Source: Acrocarpospora pleiomorpha
GTDB taxonomy: Bacteria; Actinomycetota; Actinomycetes; Streptosporangiales; Streptosporangiaceae
Reading direction: 5' to 3'
DNA length: 64,000 nucleotides
Assembly: GCF_009687885.1 (NCBI RefSeq)
Contig: NZ_BLAF01000004.1
Span: forward strand, 182,982 to 246,981
In this document: one piece after another, positions 33,130 through 42,075 of the stretch
Numbering within the stretch: position 1 is the stretch's first letter
How the letters are laid out: each line of letters opens with the position of its first letter
Position numbers and translations under genes: made by a program
The notes under the pieces: generated by a model
Told to the model about the DNA's origin: nothing
The model's database searches: none
What the model saw: the letters and a program-made list of their open reading frames with translations, nothing else

Positions 33130-34325
33130 GCCAGTCGCGACTCAACGAGGAGCAGGCCCGTTCGCTGGCTCTGGGCCTGGTCGCCGACCTGCCGCCCGCC
33201 CGGACGCCGGCGCGGGACTTCCTGGCCGCCCAGTTCGACCGGGGCCTGGCCTGGATCAACCATCCCGTGGGCGCCGGCGGGCTCGGCGCCGACGTGCGCT
33301 TGCAGGCCGCCGTCAACCACGTGATCGCGGCGGCCGGCGGCCCGGACGCCGCCGCGGTCAACCCCATCGGCCACGGGATGTGCGCGCCCACCCTGGTGGT
33401 GTGGGGCACGGAAGAACAGCGCCGCCGCCACCTGCGCCCGCTGTTCTCCGGCGAGGAGATCTGGTGCCAGCTGTTCAGCGAACCCGGCGCGGGCAGCGAC
33501 GTGGCGGGCCTGGCGACCCGCGCCCGCCGCGACGGCGACGAGTGGGTGGCCGACGGCCAGAAGGTGTGGACCACCATGGCCCACCAGTCGTCGTGGGGCC
33601 TGCTCATCGCCAGGACCGACCCGGACGTGGTCAAACACCAGGGGCTGACCGCGTTCGTCCTGGACATGTCGGCGCCCGGGGTGGACGTGCGCCCGCTGCA
33701 CCAGCTCACCGGGGAGGCCGAGTTCAACGAGGTCTTCCTCGACCGGGTGCGTATCCCCGACCTGGCGCGGCTGGGTGAAGTGGGTGACGGCTGGAAGGTC
33801 GTGCTCACCACGCTGATGAACGAGCGGGTGTCGATCGGCGGTGTCATCCCGCCGCGCGGCTCGGGCCCGATCGCACGGCTCGTCGACCGGTACCGCGAAC
33901 TCGTCCGGGCCGACCCCGCGACCGCCCGCCTCCACACCGACACCGTCGCCGGGCTCTGGGTCCGGGCCGAGGTGCTGCGCCTGGCCAACATCCGGCTGAG
34001 CCAGCTGCGCACCGGCGAGACCCCCGGCCCCGAGGGCTCGATCTCCAAGATCATGGCGGCCGACCTGGCCAAGGACGTCTACTCCGAGCTGGTGACCCTG
34101 ATGGGCGCCGAGGGCCTGTTGTACGGGACATACGAGAAGGTGCGGCCCGTGGTGGCGATGGAGTACTCCACGCCGCAGAAGGCGTTCCTGCGCAGCCGGG
34201 CCAACTCGATCGAGGGCGGCACCAGCGAGGTCATGAAGAACGTGCTGGCCGAGCGGCTCCTCGGTCTCCCCGGCGACCCGAGGGCCGACAAGGACGTGCC
34301 CTGGCGCGTCATCCCGAGAAGCTGA
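33126..34325 (+). CDS. Acyl-CoA dehydrogenase (subunit 1 of a likely pair)
   Basis: A 399-residue FAD enzyme of the acyl-CoA dehydrogenase fold. Motifs are LFSEPGAGSDVAGLATRA, the VADGQKVWTTMA strand and the C-terminal NSIEGGTSEVMKNVLAERLLGLP FAD-binding tail. It introduces a double bond alpha-beta to the CoA ester. A second, shorter dehydrogenase (36.8 kb) ends the operon. Steroid-type dehydrogenases often work as heterotetramers of two such subunits, so pairing is likely but unproven. Confidence 0.92.
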   Translation: MSQSRLNEEQARSLALGLVADLPPARTPARDFLAAQFDRGLAWINHPVGAGGLGADVRLQAAVNHVIAAAGGPDAAAVNPIGHGMCAPTLVVWGTEEQRRRHLRPLFSGEEIWCQLFSEPGAGSDVAGLATRARRDGDEWVADGQKVWTTMAHQSSWGLLIARTDPDVVKHQGLTAFVLDMSAPGVDVRPLHQLTGEAEFNEVFLDRVRIPDLARLGEVGDGWKVVLTTLMNERVSIGGVIPPRGSGPIARLVDRYRELVRADPATARLHTDTVAGLWVRAEVLRLANIRLSQLRTGETPGPEGSISKIMAADLAKDVYSELVTLMGAEGLLYGTYEKVRPVVAMEYSTPQKAFLRSRANSIEGGTSEVMKNVLAERLLGLPGDPRADKDVPWRVIPRS

Positions 34326-34339
34326 AAGCGAGGAACCGA

Positions 34340-35173
34340 ATGACCCCCAAGCCGGAGAGCGCCGCCAAGGACGCCGTGCTGATCGACACGCACCCCCTCG
34401 GGGAGACGGGCGCGTACGCCGCGCTGCTCACCCTGAACCGGCCCCACGAGCTGAACCCGCTGGACCTGCCCATGCTGCTGCGGCTGCGGGAACTGCTGGC
34501 GGAGTGCGACGCCGACGACAGCGTGCGTGTCATCCTCATCACCGGCGCCGGGACCGCCTTCTCCGCCGGCGGAGACCTCAAGAAGTACATCGCGATGCAG
34601 AAGGACCCGGTCGGCTGGTCGCACTTCCTGGAGGAGGCGCACCTGACCTTCCTCGCCATGCGCCTGCACCGCAAGCCGGTCGTCTCCCTGGTCAACGGGG
34701 TCGCGGTCGCCGGCGGCCTGGAGGTCATCGTCTGCTCCGACTTCGCCTACGCCGCCGAGTCGGCGCGGATCGGCGACGCCCACCTCCGGTACGGCCAGAT
34801 GGGCGGCGGCGGCGCGCTCTCCCTGATCCCCCGGGCGATCGGCGCCCAGCGCGCGCGGGAACTGATCTTCTCGGGCCGGATCCTCCCGGCCGCGGAGGCG
34901 CTGGAGTGGAACATCGTCAGCCGGGTGGTGCCGGACGACCAGCTCCTGCCGGCCGGCCTCGAGTTCGCCGAGCACGTGGCCCGCATGAGCCCGCTCGCGG
35001 TCGCCAACGCCAAGTTCGTCATCAACGAGAGCATCGAGACCGGGCTCGGCGTAGCGGCCCAGATGCGGCTGGAACTGGAGCGGGCGGCCCGCTACAACCT
35101 GACCTCCCACGACGCCGCCGAGGGTCTCATCGCCTTCTCGGAGAAGCGCGTCCCGAAATTTCTCGGAAAGTGA
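34340..35173 (+). CDS. Enoyl-CoA hydratase family protein
   Basis: A 277-residue crotonase (LITGAGTAFSAGGDLKKYIAM and LVNGVAVAGGLEVIVCSDF). The GGG segment after FGQMG-like YGQMGGGGALSLIPRAIG and the C-terminal helix match hydratases. In this operon it would hydrate the enoyl-CoA from the dehydrogenase, giving the substrate for the aldolase-like enzyme or the SDR. It starts 15 bases after the preceding stop and overlaps the SDR start as GTGA. Confidence 0.9.
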   Translation: MTPKPESAAKDAVLIDTHPLGETGAYAALLTLNRPHELNPLDLPMLLRLRELLAECDADDSVRVILITGAGTAFSAGGDLKKYIAMQKDPVGWSHFLEEAHLTFLAMRLHRKPVVSLVNGVAVAGGLEVIVCSDFAYAAESARIGDAHLRYGQMGGGGALSLIPRAIGAQRARELIFSGRILPAAEALEWNIVSRVVPDDQLLPAGLEFAEHVARMSPLAVANAKFVINESIETGLGVAAQMRLELERAARYNLTSHDAAEGLIAFSEKRVPKFLGK

Positions 35174-36081
35174 GCACGGCGGACATGTCAGATCTCAGCT
35201 TCGAGGGCCGCGTCGCCCTCGTCACCGGCGCGGGCGGCGGGCTCGGCCGCGAGTACGGCCTGCTGCTGGCCGCGCGCGGCGCGCACGTCGTGGTGAACGA
35301 CCTGGGGGGCGACGTCGGCGGTCACGGCGCGGGCGGGGGAGCCGCCCAGCGGGTCGTCGAGGAGATCCGCGCCCTCGGCGGATCGGCCGTGGCGAACACC
35401 GGTTCCGTCGCGTCGTTCGATGGCGCGGCGGCCATGGTCGCCCAGGCGGTCGAGACGTTCGGCCGGATCGACATCCTGATCAACAACGCCGGGATCCTGC
35501 GCGACAAGGCTTTCCACAACATGTCGGCGTCGGAGATCGACGTGGTCCTCGACGTGCACCTGCGGGGGACGTTCTACGTCACGCGGCACGCCTGGCCGCA
35601 CATGCGGGCCGCGTCGTACGGGCGGGTCGTCAACACCTCCTCGAACTCCGGCCTGATCGGGAACTTCGGGCAGTCGAACTACGGCGCCGCGAAGATGGGG
35701 ATCGTCGGCCTCACCCGGGTCCTGGCGAAGGAGGGGGCACGCCGGGGAATCCACGTCAACGCCGTCGCGCCCGCCGCCCGGACCCGGATGACCGAGTCGG
35801 TGCTGTCCCCCCAGGCCGCTGAGGCCCTGGAACCCTCCCGAGTGGCCCCGGTCGTGGCCTGGCTCGCACACGAGAGCTGCCCGGCGACCGGCGAGGTCAT
35901 CTCGGCGGGCGCGGGCCGGGTCGCCCGCTACTTCGTCGGTCTCACCCCGGGGTTCCTGTCGCGTGACCTCACGGTGGAGAAGGTCCGCGACCACTGGGAC
36001 GAGGCCCGCGACACCGGTGGCTTCATCGTCCCCGACGATCCGGCCGAGGAGATGGCCCTCCTCATGAAGCAGTGGACGTGA
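35170..36081 (+). CDS. Short-chain dehydrogenase, HSD17B4/MFE-2 type
   Basis: A 303-residue SDR with TGAGGGLGREYG (about 19-30), the NDLGG segment typical of the dehydrogenase part of peroxisomal multifunctional enzyme 2, the Asn-Ala-Gly motif NNAGILRD and the catalytic Ser and Tyr-x3-Lys (SNYGAAK). It likely oxidises a (3R)-hydroxyacyl-CoA. The C-terminal extension (about 45 residues) has no separate domain. GTG 35170 gives a GTGA overlap; the ATG at 35185 is the alternative start. Confidence 0.88.
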   Translation: MSTADMSDLSFEGRVALVTGAGGGLGREYGLLLAARGAHVVVNDLGGDVGGHGAGGGAAQRVVEEIRALGGSAVANTGSVASFDGAAAMVAQAVETFGRIDILINNAGILRDKAFHNMSASEIDVVLDVHLRGTFYVTRHAWPHMRAASYGRVVNTSSNSGLIGNFGQSNYGAAKMGIVGLTRVLAKEGARRGIHVNAVAPAARTRMTESVLSPQAAEALEPSRVAPVVAWLAHESCPATGEVISAGAGRVARYFVGLTPGFLSRDLTVEKVRDHWDEARDTGGFIVPDDPAEEMALLMKQWT

Positions 36082-36082
36082 C

Positions 36083-36841
36083 ATGGGGGAGAACCGTTTC
36101 GGAGAGGTACGGATCGGCGTCGCCGACCGGGTCGCGACCCTGACCCTGGCGGCGCCCGAGCGCCGCAACGCGCTGACGCCCGGCTTCGTCGACGACATCG
36201 TGGCCGCGGTCGGCCACGCGGAATCACGTGACGACGTGGGCGCGCTGGTGGTAGCCGCGGAGGGCGCCGCCTTCTGCGCCGGAGCCGACCTCGGGGAGCT
36301 CGACGGCGCGGACGAGAGTGTGCTGCGCCGTATCTACGCCGCCTTCCTCCGGGTCCGCGCCACCCCGCTGCCGACGGTGGCGGCCGTCGCGGGCCCGGCC
36401 GTCGGCGCCGGGCTGAACCTGGCCCTCGCCTGCGACCTGCGGATCGCCGGGCGTTCCGCGGTCTTCGACGCCCGGTTCGCCGCCATCGGGCTCCACCCGG
36501 GCGGCGGGGTGTCCTGGTTGCTGCGCGAGGCGGCGGGGCCGTCGGCGGCGGCCGCGATGTTGCTGTTCGATCAGCGGGTCGACGGCACGACCGCGGCGCG
36601 GATCGGCTTGGCCTGGGCGTGTTTCGACGACGACCAGGCGCTCGCCGAGGCACAGCGGCTGGCCGCCCGGGCGGCCCGGGTGCCGGCCGGCCTGTCGACG
36701 CTGATCAAGTCCACGCTGGCCGACACCCGGGGCCTGGACCACACCGGGAGCCTGGAGCTGGAGCTGGAGCGGCAGGTGTGGTCGACGACCCAGCCGTGGT
36801 ACCGGGAGCGGCGCGCCGCGCGCCCCCGTTCGAAAGGATGA
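36083..36841 (+). CDS. Enoyl-CoA hydratase/isomerase family protein
   Basis: A 252-residue crotonase (VVAAEGAAFCAGADLGELDG, VAGPAVGAGLNLALACDLRIAG). It is the second crotonase in this operon and more divergent, with HPGGGVSWLLREAAGPSAA in place of the common FGQPEI-like segment, so it may be an isomerase or hydrolase. It starts one base after the SDR stop and overlaps the next gene as ATGA. Confidence 0.86.
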   Translation: MGENRFGEVRIGVADRVATLTLAAPERRNALTPGFVDDIVAAVGHAESRDDVGALVVAAEGAAFCAGADLGELDGADESVLRRIYAAFLRVRATPLPTVAAVAGPAVGAGLNLALACDLRIAGRSAVFDARFAAIGLHPGGGVSWLLREAAGPSAAAAMLLFDQRVDGTTAARIGLAWACFDDDQALAEAQRLAARAARVPAGLSTLIKSTLADTRGLDHTGSLELELERQVWSTTQPWYRERRAARPRSKG

Positions 36842-37965
36842 GGACCACCGTGGACTTCACATACACCGACGAGCAACTCGAACTGCGTGCGGTGCTGCGC
36901 AAGTACCTCACGACGCACTCGCCGGAGAGCGTGGTGCGCGAACTGATGGAGGATCCCCGGGGATACGACCGGGCTCAGTGGAAGGACCTGGCCGACCAAC
37001 TCGGCCTCCAGGGCCTGATGGTGCCGGAGGAGTACGGCGGCCTCGGCCTGGGCGCCGTCGAGCTGGGCGCGGTGATGGAGGAACTCGGCGCCCACCTGGC
37101 GTGCCTGCCGTTCCTGTCCACCTCGGTGCTCGCGACGACGGCGCTGCTCTCGGCCGGGGGCCAGGCGGCCGCCGCGTGGTTGCCGGGCATCGTCGCCGGG
37201 GAGGTGACCGCCACCGTGGCGGTCACCGAGGGGCGGGGCGCCTGGGACACGGCCGCCGTCGCCACCAAGGCCGTGGCCGTGGCCGGCGGCCGTCACCGGC
37301 TCACCGGGGTCAAGACCTTCGTGCTCGACGGGCACACCGCCGACCTGATCCTGGTCGCGGCCCGGCTCGACGGCGAGCTGCGGCTCTTCGCCGTGGAGGC
37401 GGACGCGCCCGGCCTCAGCCGCCACCCCTGCTCGACCATGGACCAGACCCGCAGGTTCGCCACGCTGGAGTTCGGCGGCGCCACCGCCACGCCGATCGGC
37501 GGCGACGCGGAGGCGGTGCTGGACCGGGTGCACCACGTCGCCCTGGCCGCCCTGTCGGCCGAGCAGGTCGGCGGCGCGCAGCGTTGCCTGGACATGGCCG
37601 TCGAGTACGCGAAGACTCGTTTCCAGTTCGGCCGCCCGATCGGCTCCTTCCAGGCGATCAAGCACAAGTGCGCCGACCTGCTCATCCTGATCGAGGCCGC
37701 CAGGGCCGCGTCGGCCTTCTCCCTCTGGTCGGCCGACGCCGACCCCGACGGGCTGCCGCTCGCCGCCGCGATGGCGAAGATCACCTGCTCGGAGGCGTTC
37801 TTCCGCGCGGCGGCCGACACCATCCAGATCCACGGCGGGATCGGGTTCACCTGGGAGCACCCGGCCCACCTCTACTTCAAACGCGCGAAGTCCAGCGAAC
37901 TGCTGTGGGGGGACCCGGCGCTGCACCGAGAGCGGATCAGCCGCCTCCTGGAGCTCACCGTGTGA
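36838..37965 (+). CDS. Acyl-CoA dehydrogenase (subunit 2 of a likely pair)
   Basis: A 375-residue acyl-CoA dehydrogenase fold protein (LADQLGLQGLMVPEEYGGLGLGAVE; VTGVKTFVLDGHTAD variant as LTGVKTFVLDG; C-terminal QIHGGIGFTWEHPAHLYFKRAK). It belongs to the shorter FadE28-like class in which one of two subunits often lacks the catalytic glutamate; I cannot place that residue with confidence. The ATG at 36838 overlaps the previous stop; GTG at 36850 has a better ribosome site and is an alternative. Its end overlaps the convergent tandem TetR gene by 11 bases. Confidence 0.88.
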   Translation: MRTTVDFTYTDEQLELRAVLRKYLTTHSPESVVRELMEDPRGYDRAQWKDLADQLGLQGLMVPEEYGGLGLGAVELGAVMEELGAHLACLPFLSTSVLATTALLSAGGQAAAAWLPGIVAGEVTATVAVTEGRGAWDTAAVATKAVAVAGGRHRLTGVKTFVLDGHTADLILVAARLDGELRLFAVEADAPGLSRHPCSTMDQTRRFATLEFGGATATPIGGDAEAVLDRVHHVALAALSAEQVGGAQRCLDMAVEYAKTRFQFGRPIGSFQAIKHKCADLLILIEAARAASAFSLWSADADPDGLPLAAAMAKITCSEAFFRAAADTIQIHGGIGFTWEHPAHLYFKRAKSSELLWGDPALHRERISRLLELTV

Positions 37966-39178
37966 GCGGGGCGGCGGAGATACCGGAGAAGAACAGCCGG
38001 ACGAAGACGGTGGCGAGCTGCTCGGGGGTCAGCGGCCCGGCGGGCCGGTACCATCGCGCCGCCGAGTTCAGCATGCCGACGAGCGTACGCGTGAGGAAAC
38101 CGACGTCGAAGGCGGCCAGCTCGCCGTTGGCTATACCTTTGGAGAGCAAGTCGGAGTAGTGGCCCAGCCACTGGTCGCGAAGCCGGTCGACCCGCCGGAA
38201 GGCCTCGCCGTCCAGATACCGCATGTTGTCGTTGACCACGGCGATTGCGTCGACGTGGGTGCTGAGGAAGCCCAGGTGCGCGCAGACCAGGCGGTGCATC
38301 GACGTGATCGCCCGCTCACTCGGCCGGGGCGCGGACGCCAGCACGTCGATCCCGCCGCGGAAGGTGGCGCCGATGACCTCTTCGAGCAGGTCGTTCTTGT
38401 AGCCGGCGTGGTACATCACCGCGCCCTTGGTGACGTTGGCGACCTCGGCCAGGTCGCGCATCGAGGTCGCGTGGAAGCCGCGGCTGGCGAAGCTCGTGGT
38501 GGCCGCGCGCCGCACCCGCTCCCTGGCTCCCTGCGGCTCGGCGTCCTCCGTACGGGCCGGGGGCGGGCCGCACGGGCGCAGGTCGATGTCGCGGTCGGCG
38601 GCGGCGCCGTACAGGAACAGGCGGGTGTTGGCGGCGGCGAGCCGGTCGACGCTCATCGTGCCGCCGGGGGAGTACCAGCGGTACATCTCGGTCATCGCGC
38701 CGAGGATCGCCTGCGCGACCGCGCGGGCCGGCAGGTCGTGGAACGCGCCCGAGGTCACCCCCCGCTCGATGATGCCGACGGCCCGCCGTTCGTAGGCGTC
38801 GCGGCGCTCCTCGATCCGGCGCGCGTGGGCGCCGTCGAGGTGCTTGCGCTCCTCGAAGAAGACGCTGATCTCCGTGGTGTGGTCGGCGACCATCGCGACG
38901 TGCAGCCGGATCAGCTCGGTGAGTTCGACGGCCGGGTCGCCGGAGTCCGGCGGGAGGTTGTCGAGCACCGAGGCGTACCCCGCGAAGCTGTCGTGGATCT
39001 CGAAGAGCAGTTCGTCCTTGGTGCTCATGTAGCGGTAGAGCGTGCGCTTTGTGATCTTCGCGGCCCTGGCGACGTCGTCCATCGTCGTGGCGTCGAAGCC
39101 GTGGTCGGCGAACAGCCGCGTGGCGCAGCGTAGGATCTCCGCGCGGCGCTCGTCGGCCGGCTTGCGGTTGGACGCCAT
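37955..39178 (-). CDS. Tandem (double) TetR family regulator, copy 2
   Basis: A 407-residue fused double TetR protein. HTH 1 is at about 10-60 (TTMDDVARAAKITKRTLYRY) and HTH 2 at about 220-268 (TSMRDLAEVANVTKGAVMYH). Both recognition-helix regions are almost identical to those of copies 1 and 3, so the three probably bind related DNA. The two effector halves again end with RWY(S/R)P-G repeats. ATG 39178 follows GGGAG; the frame upstream is not coding. It is the last gene of an operon with a 3-hydroxyacyl-CoA dehydrogenase and an SDR, whose promoter holds site I, so its synthesis may be autoregulated. Confidence 0.9.
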   Translation of the reverse strand: MASNRKPADERRAEILRCATRLFADHGFDATTMDDVARAAKITKRTLYRYMSTKDELLFEIHDSFAGYASVLDNLPPDSGDPAVELTELIRLHVAMVADHTTEISVFFEERKHLDGAHARRIEERRDAYERRAVGIIERGVTSGAFHDLPARAVAQAILGAMTEMYRWYSPGGTMSVDRLAAANTRLFLYGAAADRDIDLRPCGPPPARTEDAEPQGARERVRRAATTSFASRGFHATSMRDLAEVANVTKGAVMYHAGYKNDLLEEVIGATFRGGIDVLASAPRPSERAITSMHRLVCAHLGFLSTHVDAIAVVNDNMRYLDGEAFRRVDRLRDQWLGHYSDLLSKGIANGELAAFDVGFLTRTLVGMLNSAARWYRPAGPLTPEQLATVFVRLFFSGISAAPLTR

Positions 39179-39219
39179 GGGTGGTCTCCCGTCACGGCGC
39201 ACGCCGCGGGTCCGTGCGG

Positions 39220-40032
39220 TCATCTGGACGCCGGGAGCACGCCGAGTTCCGCCAGCAGATCGGCTGACCTGGCGGTGCGGCCGGTCAGCGCCCGCGGCGG
39301 GCCCGAGCAGAGCAGCAGCGCCGCGGCCGGCATGACGCCCGGATCCTCCACGTCGTCCCCGCGGTCGTCGACGAGCCCGTGGAAGACCGTGCCGGGTGTG
39401 GGCACGACCTGGTTGGGCGCCAGGGAGTTGACCGCGATGTTGTGCCGGTAGAGCTCGGCGGCGGCGCCGGTGCTGGCCCGCTCGAGGGCCGCCTTGCACA
39501 TCCCGTAGACAGTGCCGGGCAGCTCGTCGGTCCAGGTGCGCGGCGGCACGGAGGGATGTTCGGAGGCGAGGGAGGAGATGTTCAGGATCCAGCCCTGCCG
39601 CTGCTCCTTCATGTGGGGGATCGCCAGCCGCATCAGGTGGTAGGGCGCCTTGACCTGCACCTCGAACATCAGGTCGTACCGTTTGAGCGGCATCTCGTCG
39701 ATCGCGCCGAAGAAGGTGACGGCGGCGTTGTTGACCAGGATGTCCAGGCGGCCGAACTCGGCGACCGTGGTGGCCACGAGCCGTTCCCGGCCGGCCGCGT
39801 CGGTGAGGTCGGTGACCAGGGCCAGGGCCCGGCCGCCGGACTCCTGGATCTCGGCGGCGGCGTCGTCGATCCCGCCTTCGAACGCGCCTGACCCCGAGTC
39901 CTTCGTACGGGCGGCGAGAACCACGGTGGCGCCATGCTCGGCGAGGATCTTCGCGATGGACCGGCCGATGCCCCGGCTGGCGCCGGTGACGACGGCGACC
40001 CTGCCGGTCAGGTCGGCTGGAGTGACGGACAT
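39220..40032 (-). CDS. Short-chain dehydrogenase/reductase
   Basis: A 270-residue SDR with TGASRGIGRSIAK at the N-terminus, NNAAVTFFGAI, a catalytic serine in NISSLASEHPS and Tyr-x3-Lys in VYGMCKAALE. The insert between Ser and Tyr is about ten residues longer than usual. ATG 40032 follows AAGGAG. It lies 13 bases after the 3-hydroxyacyl-CoA dehydrogenase stop and 41 bases before tandem TetR copy 2. Substrate not readable; probably an alcohol or ketone intermediate. Confidence 0.88.
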   Translation of the reverse strand: MSVTPADLTGRVAVVTGASRGIGRSIAKILAEHGATVVLAARTKDSGSGAFEGGIDDAAAEIQESGGRALALVTDLTDAAGRERLVATTVAEFGRLDILVNNAAVTFFGAIDEMPLKRYDLMFEVQVKAPYHLMRLAIPHMKEQRQGWILNISSLASEHPSVPPRTWTDELPGTVYGMCKAALERASTGAAAELYRHNIAVNSLAPNQVVPTPGTVFHGLVDDRGDDVEDPGVMPAAALLLCSGPPRALTGRTARSADLLAELGVLPASR

Positions 40033-40045
40033 GCTGACTCCTTGA

Positions 40046-40945
40046 TCAGAAACTGAGGTCGGCCGGGCGCCGGATCCTGCCGCGGGCGTCCCACTCGTAG
40101 AAGCCGTGGCCCGACTTCGTGCCCAGCCGGCCCGCCACGACGAGGCGGCGCAGCAGGTCCGGGGGCCGGAACCGCTCGCCGAGTTCCGCGTGCAGGCGCT
40201 CGGCGATGGCCAGGCGCACGTCCAAGCCGACCATGTCGCCGAGGGCCAGCGGCCCGATGGGGAAGCGGTAGCCCTTCACCATGCCGGCGTCGATGTCCTC
40301 CACCGAAGCGACCCGCTCCTCCACCATGCGGATCGCCTCCAGGCCGATCGCGATGCCCAGGCGGCTGGTGGCGAACCCCGGCGAGTCCCTGACCTCGATC
40401 GATTCCTTGCCGATCCGCCGGACGACCTCATGGCAGGCGGCCGTCACCCGGTCGCCGGTCTGCTCGCCGCGGACGATCTCGACCAGCGCCGACCGGGGGA
40501 CCGGGTTGAAGAAGTGCAGCCCGACGAAACGTTCCGCGTCCGGCAGGCGCCTGGCGAGCGCGTCGATGGACAGCGCGCTGGTGTTGGTGGCGATGACGGC
40601 CGCCGGGTAGGCCGTCGCCAGCTCGCTCAGCACGGTGGCCTTCAGGTCCTCGTTCTCGGGTACGGACTCGATGGCGAGCGTGACATCCGTGCGGTCGGGG
40701 AACCGGGCGCCGACGTCGAGCATCTCCACGAGCGTCGCCACGTCGGCGGGGAGTTCGTTCCTGGCCGCCCGGCGTTCCAGGCCGCTGACGATCCGCTCCC
40801 GGGCGGCGAGGGCCGCGGCGGCGTCGACTTCCTTCAGGGAGACCGCGAAGCCGTTCTCGAGGAAGGTCTGCGCGATTCCGGCACCCATGGTGCCACCCCC
40901 GACCACGAGGACACGTTCCGTGTCCGGCAGTGCGTCACTGTTCAC
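40046..40945 (-). CDS. 3-hydroxyacyl-CoA dehydrogenase
   Basis: A 299-residue L-3-hydroxyacyl-CoA dehydrogenase. The NAD motif is GGGTMGAG (16-23), the catalytic histidine lies in GLHFFNPVPRSALVEIV, and the C-terminal domain contains GFATSRLGIAIGLEAIRM and LGDMVGLDVRLA. The GTG start at 40945 has no good ribosome site and lies only six bases after a TATACT, so the transcript may be leaderless. Paralogous to the enzyme of the box cluster at 56.1 kb. Confidence 0.9.
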   Translation of the reverse strand: MNSDALPDTERVLVVGGGTMGAGIAQTFLENGFAVSLKEVDAAAALAARERIVSGLERRAARNELPADVATLVEMLDVGARFPDRTDVTLAIESVPENEDLKATVLSELATAYPAAVIATNTSALSIDALARRLPDAERFVGLHFFNPVPRSALVEIVRGEQTGDRVTAACHEVVRRIGKESIEVRDSPGFATSRLGIAIGLEAIRMVEERVASVEDIDAGMVKGYRFPIGPLALGDMVGLDVRLAIAERLHAELGERFRPPDLLRRLVVAGRLGTKSGHGFYEWDARGRIRRPADLSF

Positions 40946-42075
40946 CCGCTAAGTATACCAAACGATCGGTACACTTTGTTTTCCCTGGGCAGTTTGAGCA
41001 TGCGTTCGGCGATGATGTTCCGCAGCACCTCGCTGGTGCCGCCCATGATCGTGTAGCTGGGGGAGTAGGCCAGGCCACGCCCGAGGCCGTCCCAGGCCAG
41101 GGCAGGCAGGCCCAGGGTGTGGGAGACGAAGGCGGCCACCCGCTGTTCGTGTGACGTGCAGAACGCCTTGGTGACGGCCGAGAAGCCGGCCGGGCCCTGG
41201 CGTGCGGTCTCCCTGAGCACCAGGAGCCGTCCGACCCGGTAGCCGGTCTCCAGCCGGGCGATCTCCTGCCTGACCTCGGCCTTGGAGACGTCGGCGTGGG
41301 GGAGTGCGGCGTCGTACAGCAGGCGGTTGGAGAGCAGCCGGTCGACGCCGCCGCGCTCGTGTTCGAGCTGCCGCATCGTCTGCCCGAAGGCGGCGCCCTC
41401 GGCGCCGACGAGATTGTCGGCCGGGACCTCGACCCCGTCGAAGAAGACCTCGCAGAAATGCCGCCCGCCGGCCATGTCGACGATGGGGCGCACGGTGACA
41501 CCGGGCGTGTCCATCGGCACGATCAGCTCGCTGATGCCCCGGTGTCCCGTGCCGTCCCCGGTGCGGCAGATCAGGTAGCAGAAGTCGGCGCCGGCGGCGA
41601 AGCTGGTCCAGGTCTTCTGGCCGTCCACCACCCAGCCGCCGCCGGTCCGGCGGGCGCGGGTGCGCAGGGAGGCCACGTCACTGCCCGCGCCGGGCTCGCT
41701 CATGCCGATGCACCAGGTCGTCTCCCCGGCCAGGATGCCCGGCAGGAACCGCCGTCGTTGCTCCTCGGTGCCGAAGGCGATGAGGGACGGGCCGATCTGG
41801 CGGTCCGCGAACCAGGTCGCCGCGATGGGCGCGCCCGCGGTCAGCATCGCCTCGCTCACGATGAACCGGTCGAGGGGCGGGCGGCCGCCGCCGCCGTGTT
41901 CCACGGGCCAGCCCATGCCGATCCAGCCGCGCCCGGCGAGTTCCTTCGAGAAGGCGCGGGAGTACCCGGTCATCCAGGCGTCGCAGTGGGCGCCGAACCG
42001 GGTGACGGCGTCCCCGGCGACCTCCGCCGCTTCGGCCGCCAGGCGGCGTTGCTCAGGTGTCCAGTCGAAATCCAT
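40942..42075 (-). CDS. Acyl-CoA dehydrogenase
   Basis: A 377-residue acyl-CoA dehydrogenase (MSEPGAGSDVASLRTRARR; VDGQKTWTSFAAGADF; C-terminal IMGGTSEVLRNIIAERMLKLPRE). It overlaps the upstream lactonase-like gene by 23 bases, so they are co-expressed. The last codons contain operator I, which may explain the unusual C-terminal tail after LPRE. It is the third such dehydrogenase in the island and has no adjacent partner subunit. Confidence 0.92.
   Translation of the reverse strand: MDFDWTPEQRRLAAEAAEVAGDAVTRFGAHCDAWMTGYSRAFSKELAGRGWIGMGWPVEHGGGGRPPLDRFIVSEAMLTAGAPIAATWFADRQIGPSLIAFGTEEQRRRFLPGILAGETTWCIGMSEPGAGSDVASLRTRARRTGGGWVVDGQKTWTSFAAGADFCYLICRTGDGTGHRGISELIVPMDTPGVTVRPIVDMAGGRHFCEVFFDGVEVPADNLVGAEGAAFGQTMRQLEHERGGVDRLLSNRLLYDAALPHADVSKAEVRQEIARLETGYRVGRLLVLRETARQGPAGFSAVTKAFCTSHEQRVAAFVSHTLGLPALAWDGLGRGLAYSPSYTIMGGTSEVLRNIIAERMLKLPRENKVYRSFGILSG
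40954..40973. promoter_or_regulatory. Island palindrome, site I
   Basis: TATACCAAACGATCGGTACA lies inside the last codons of the acyl-CoA dehydrogenase gene and directly upstream of the 3-hydroxyacyl-CoA dehydrogenase-SDR-TetR operon. On the minus strand its edge forms TATACT six bases before the GTG start. Confidence 0.65.
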
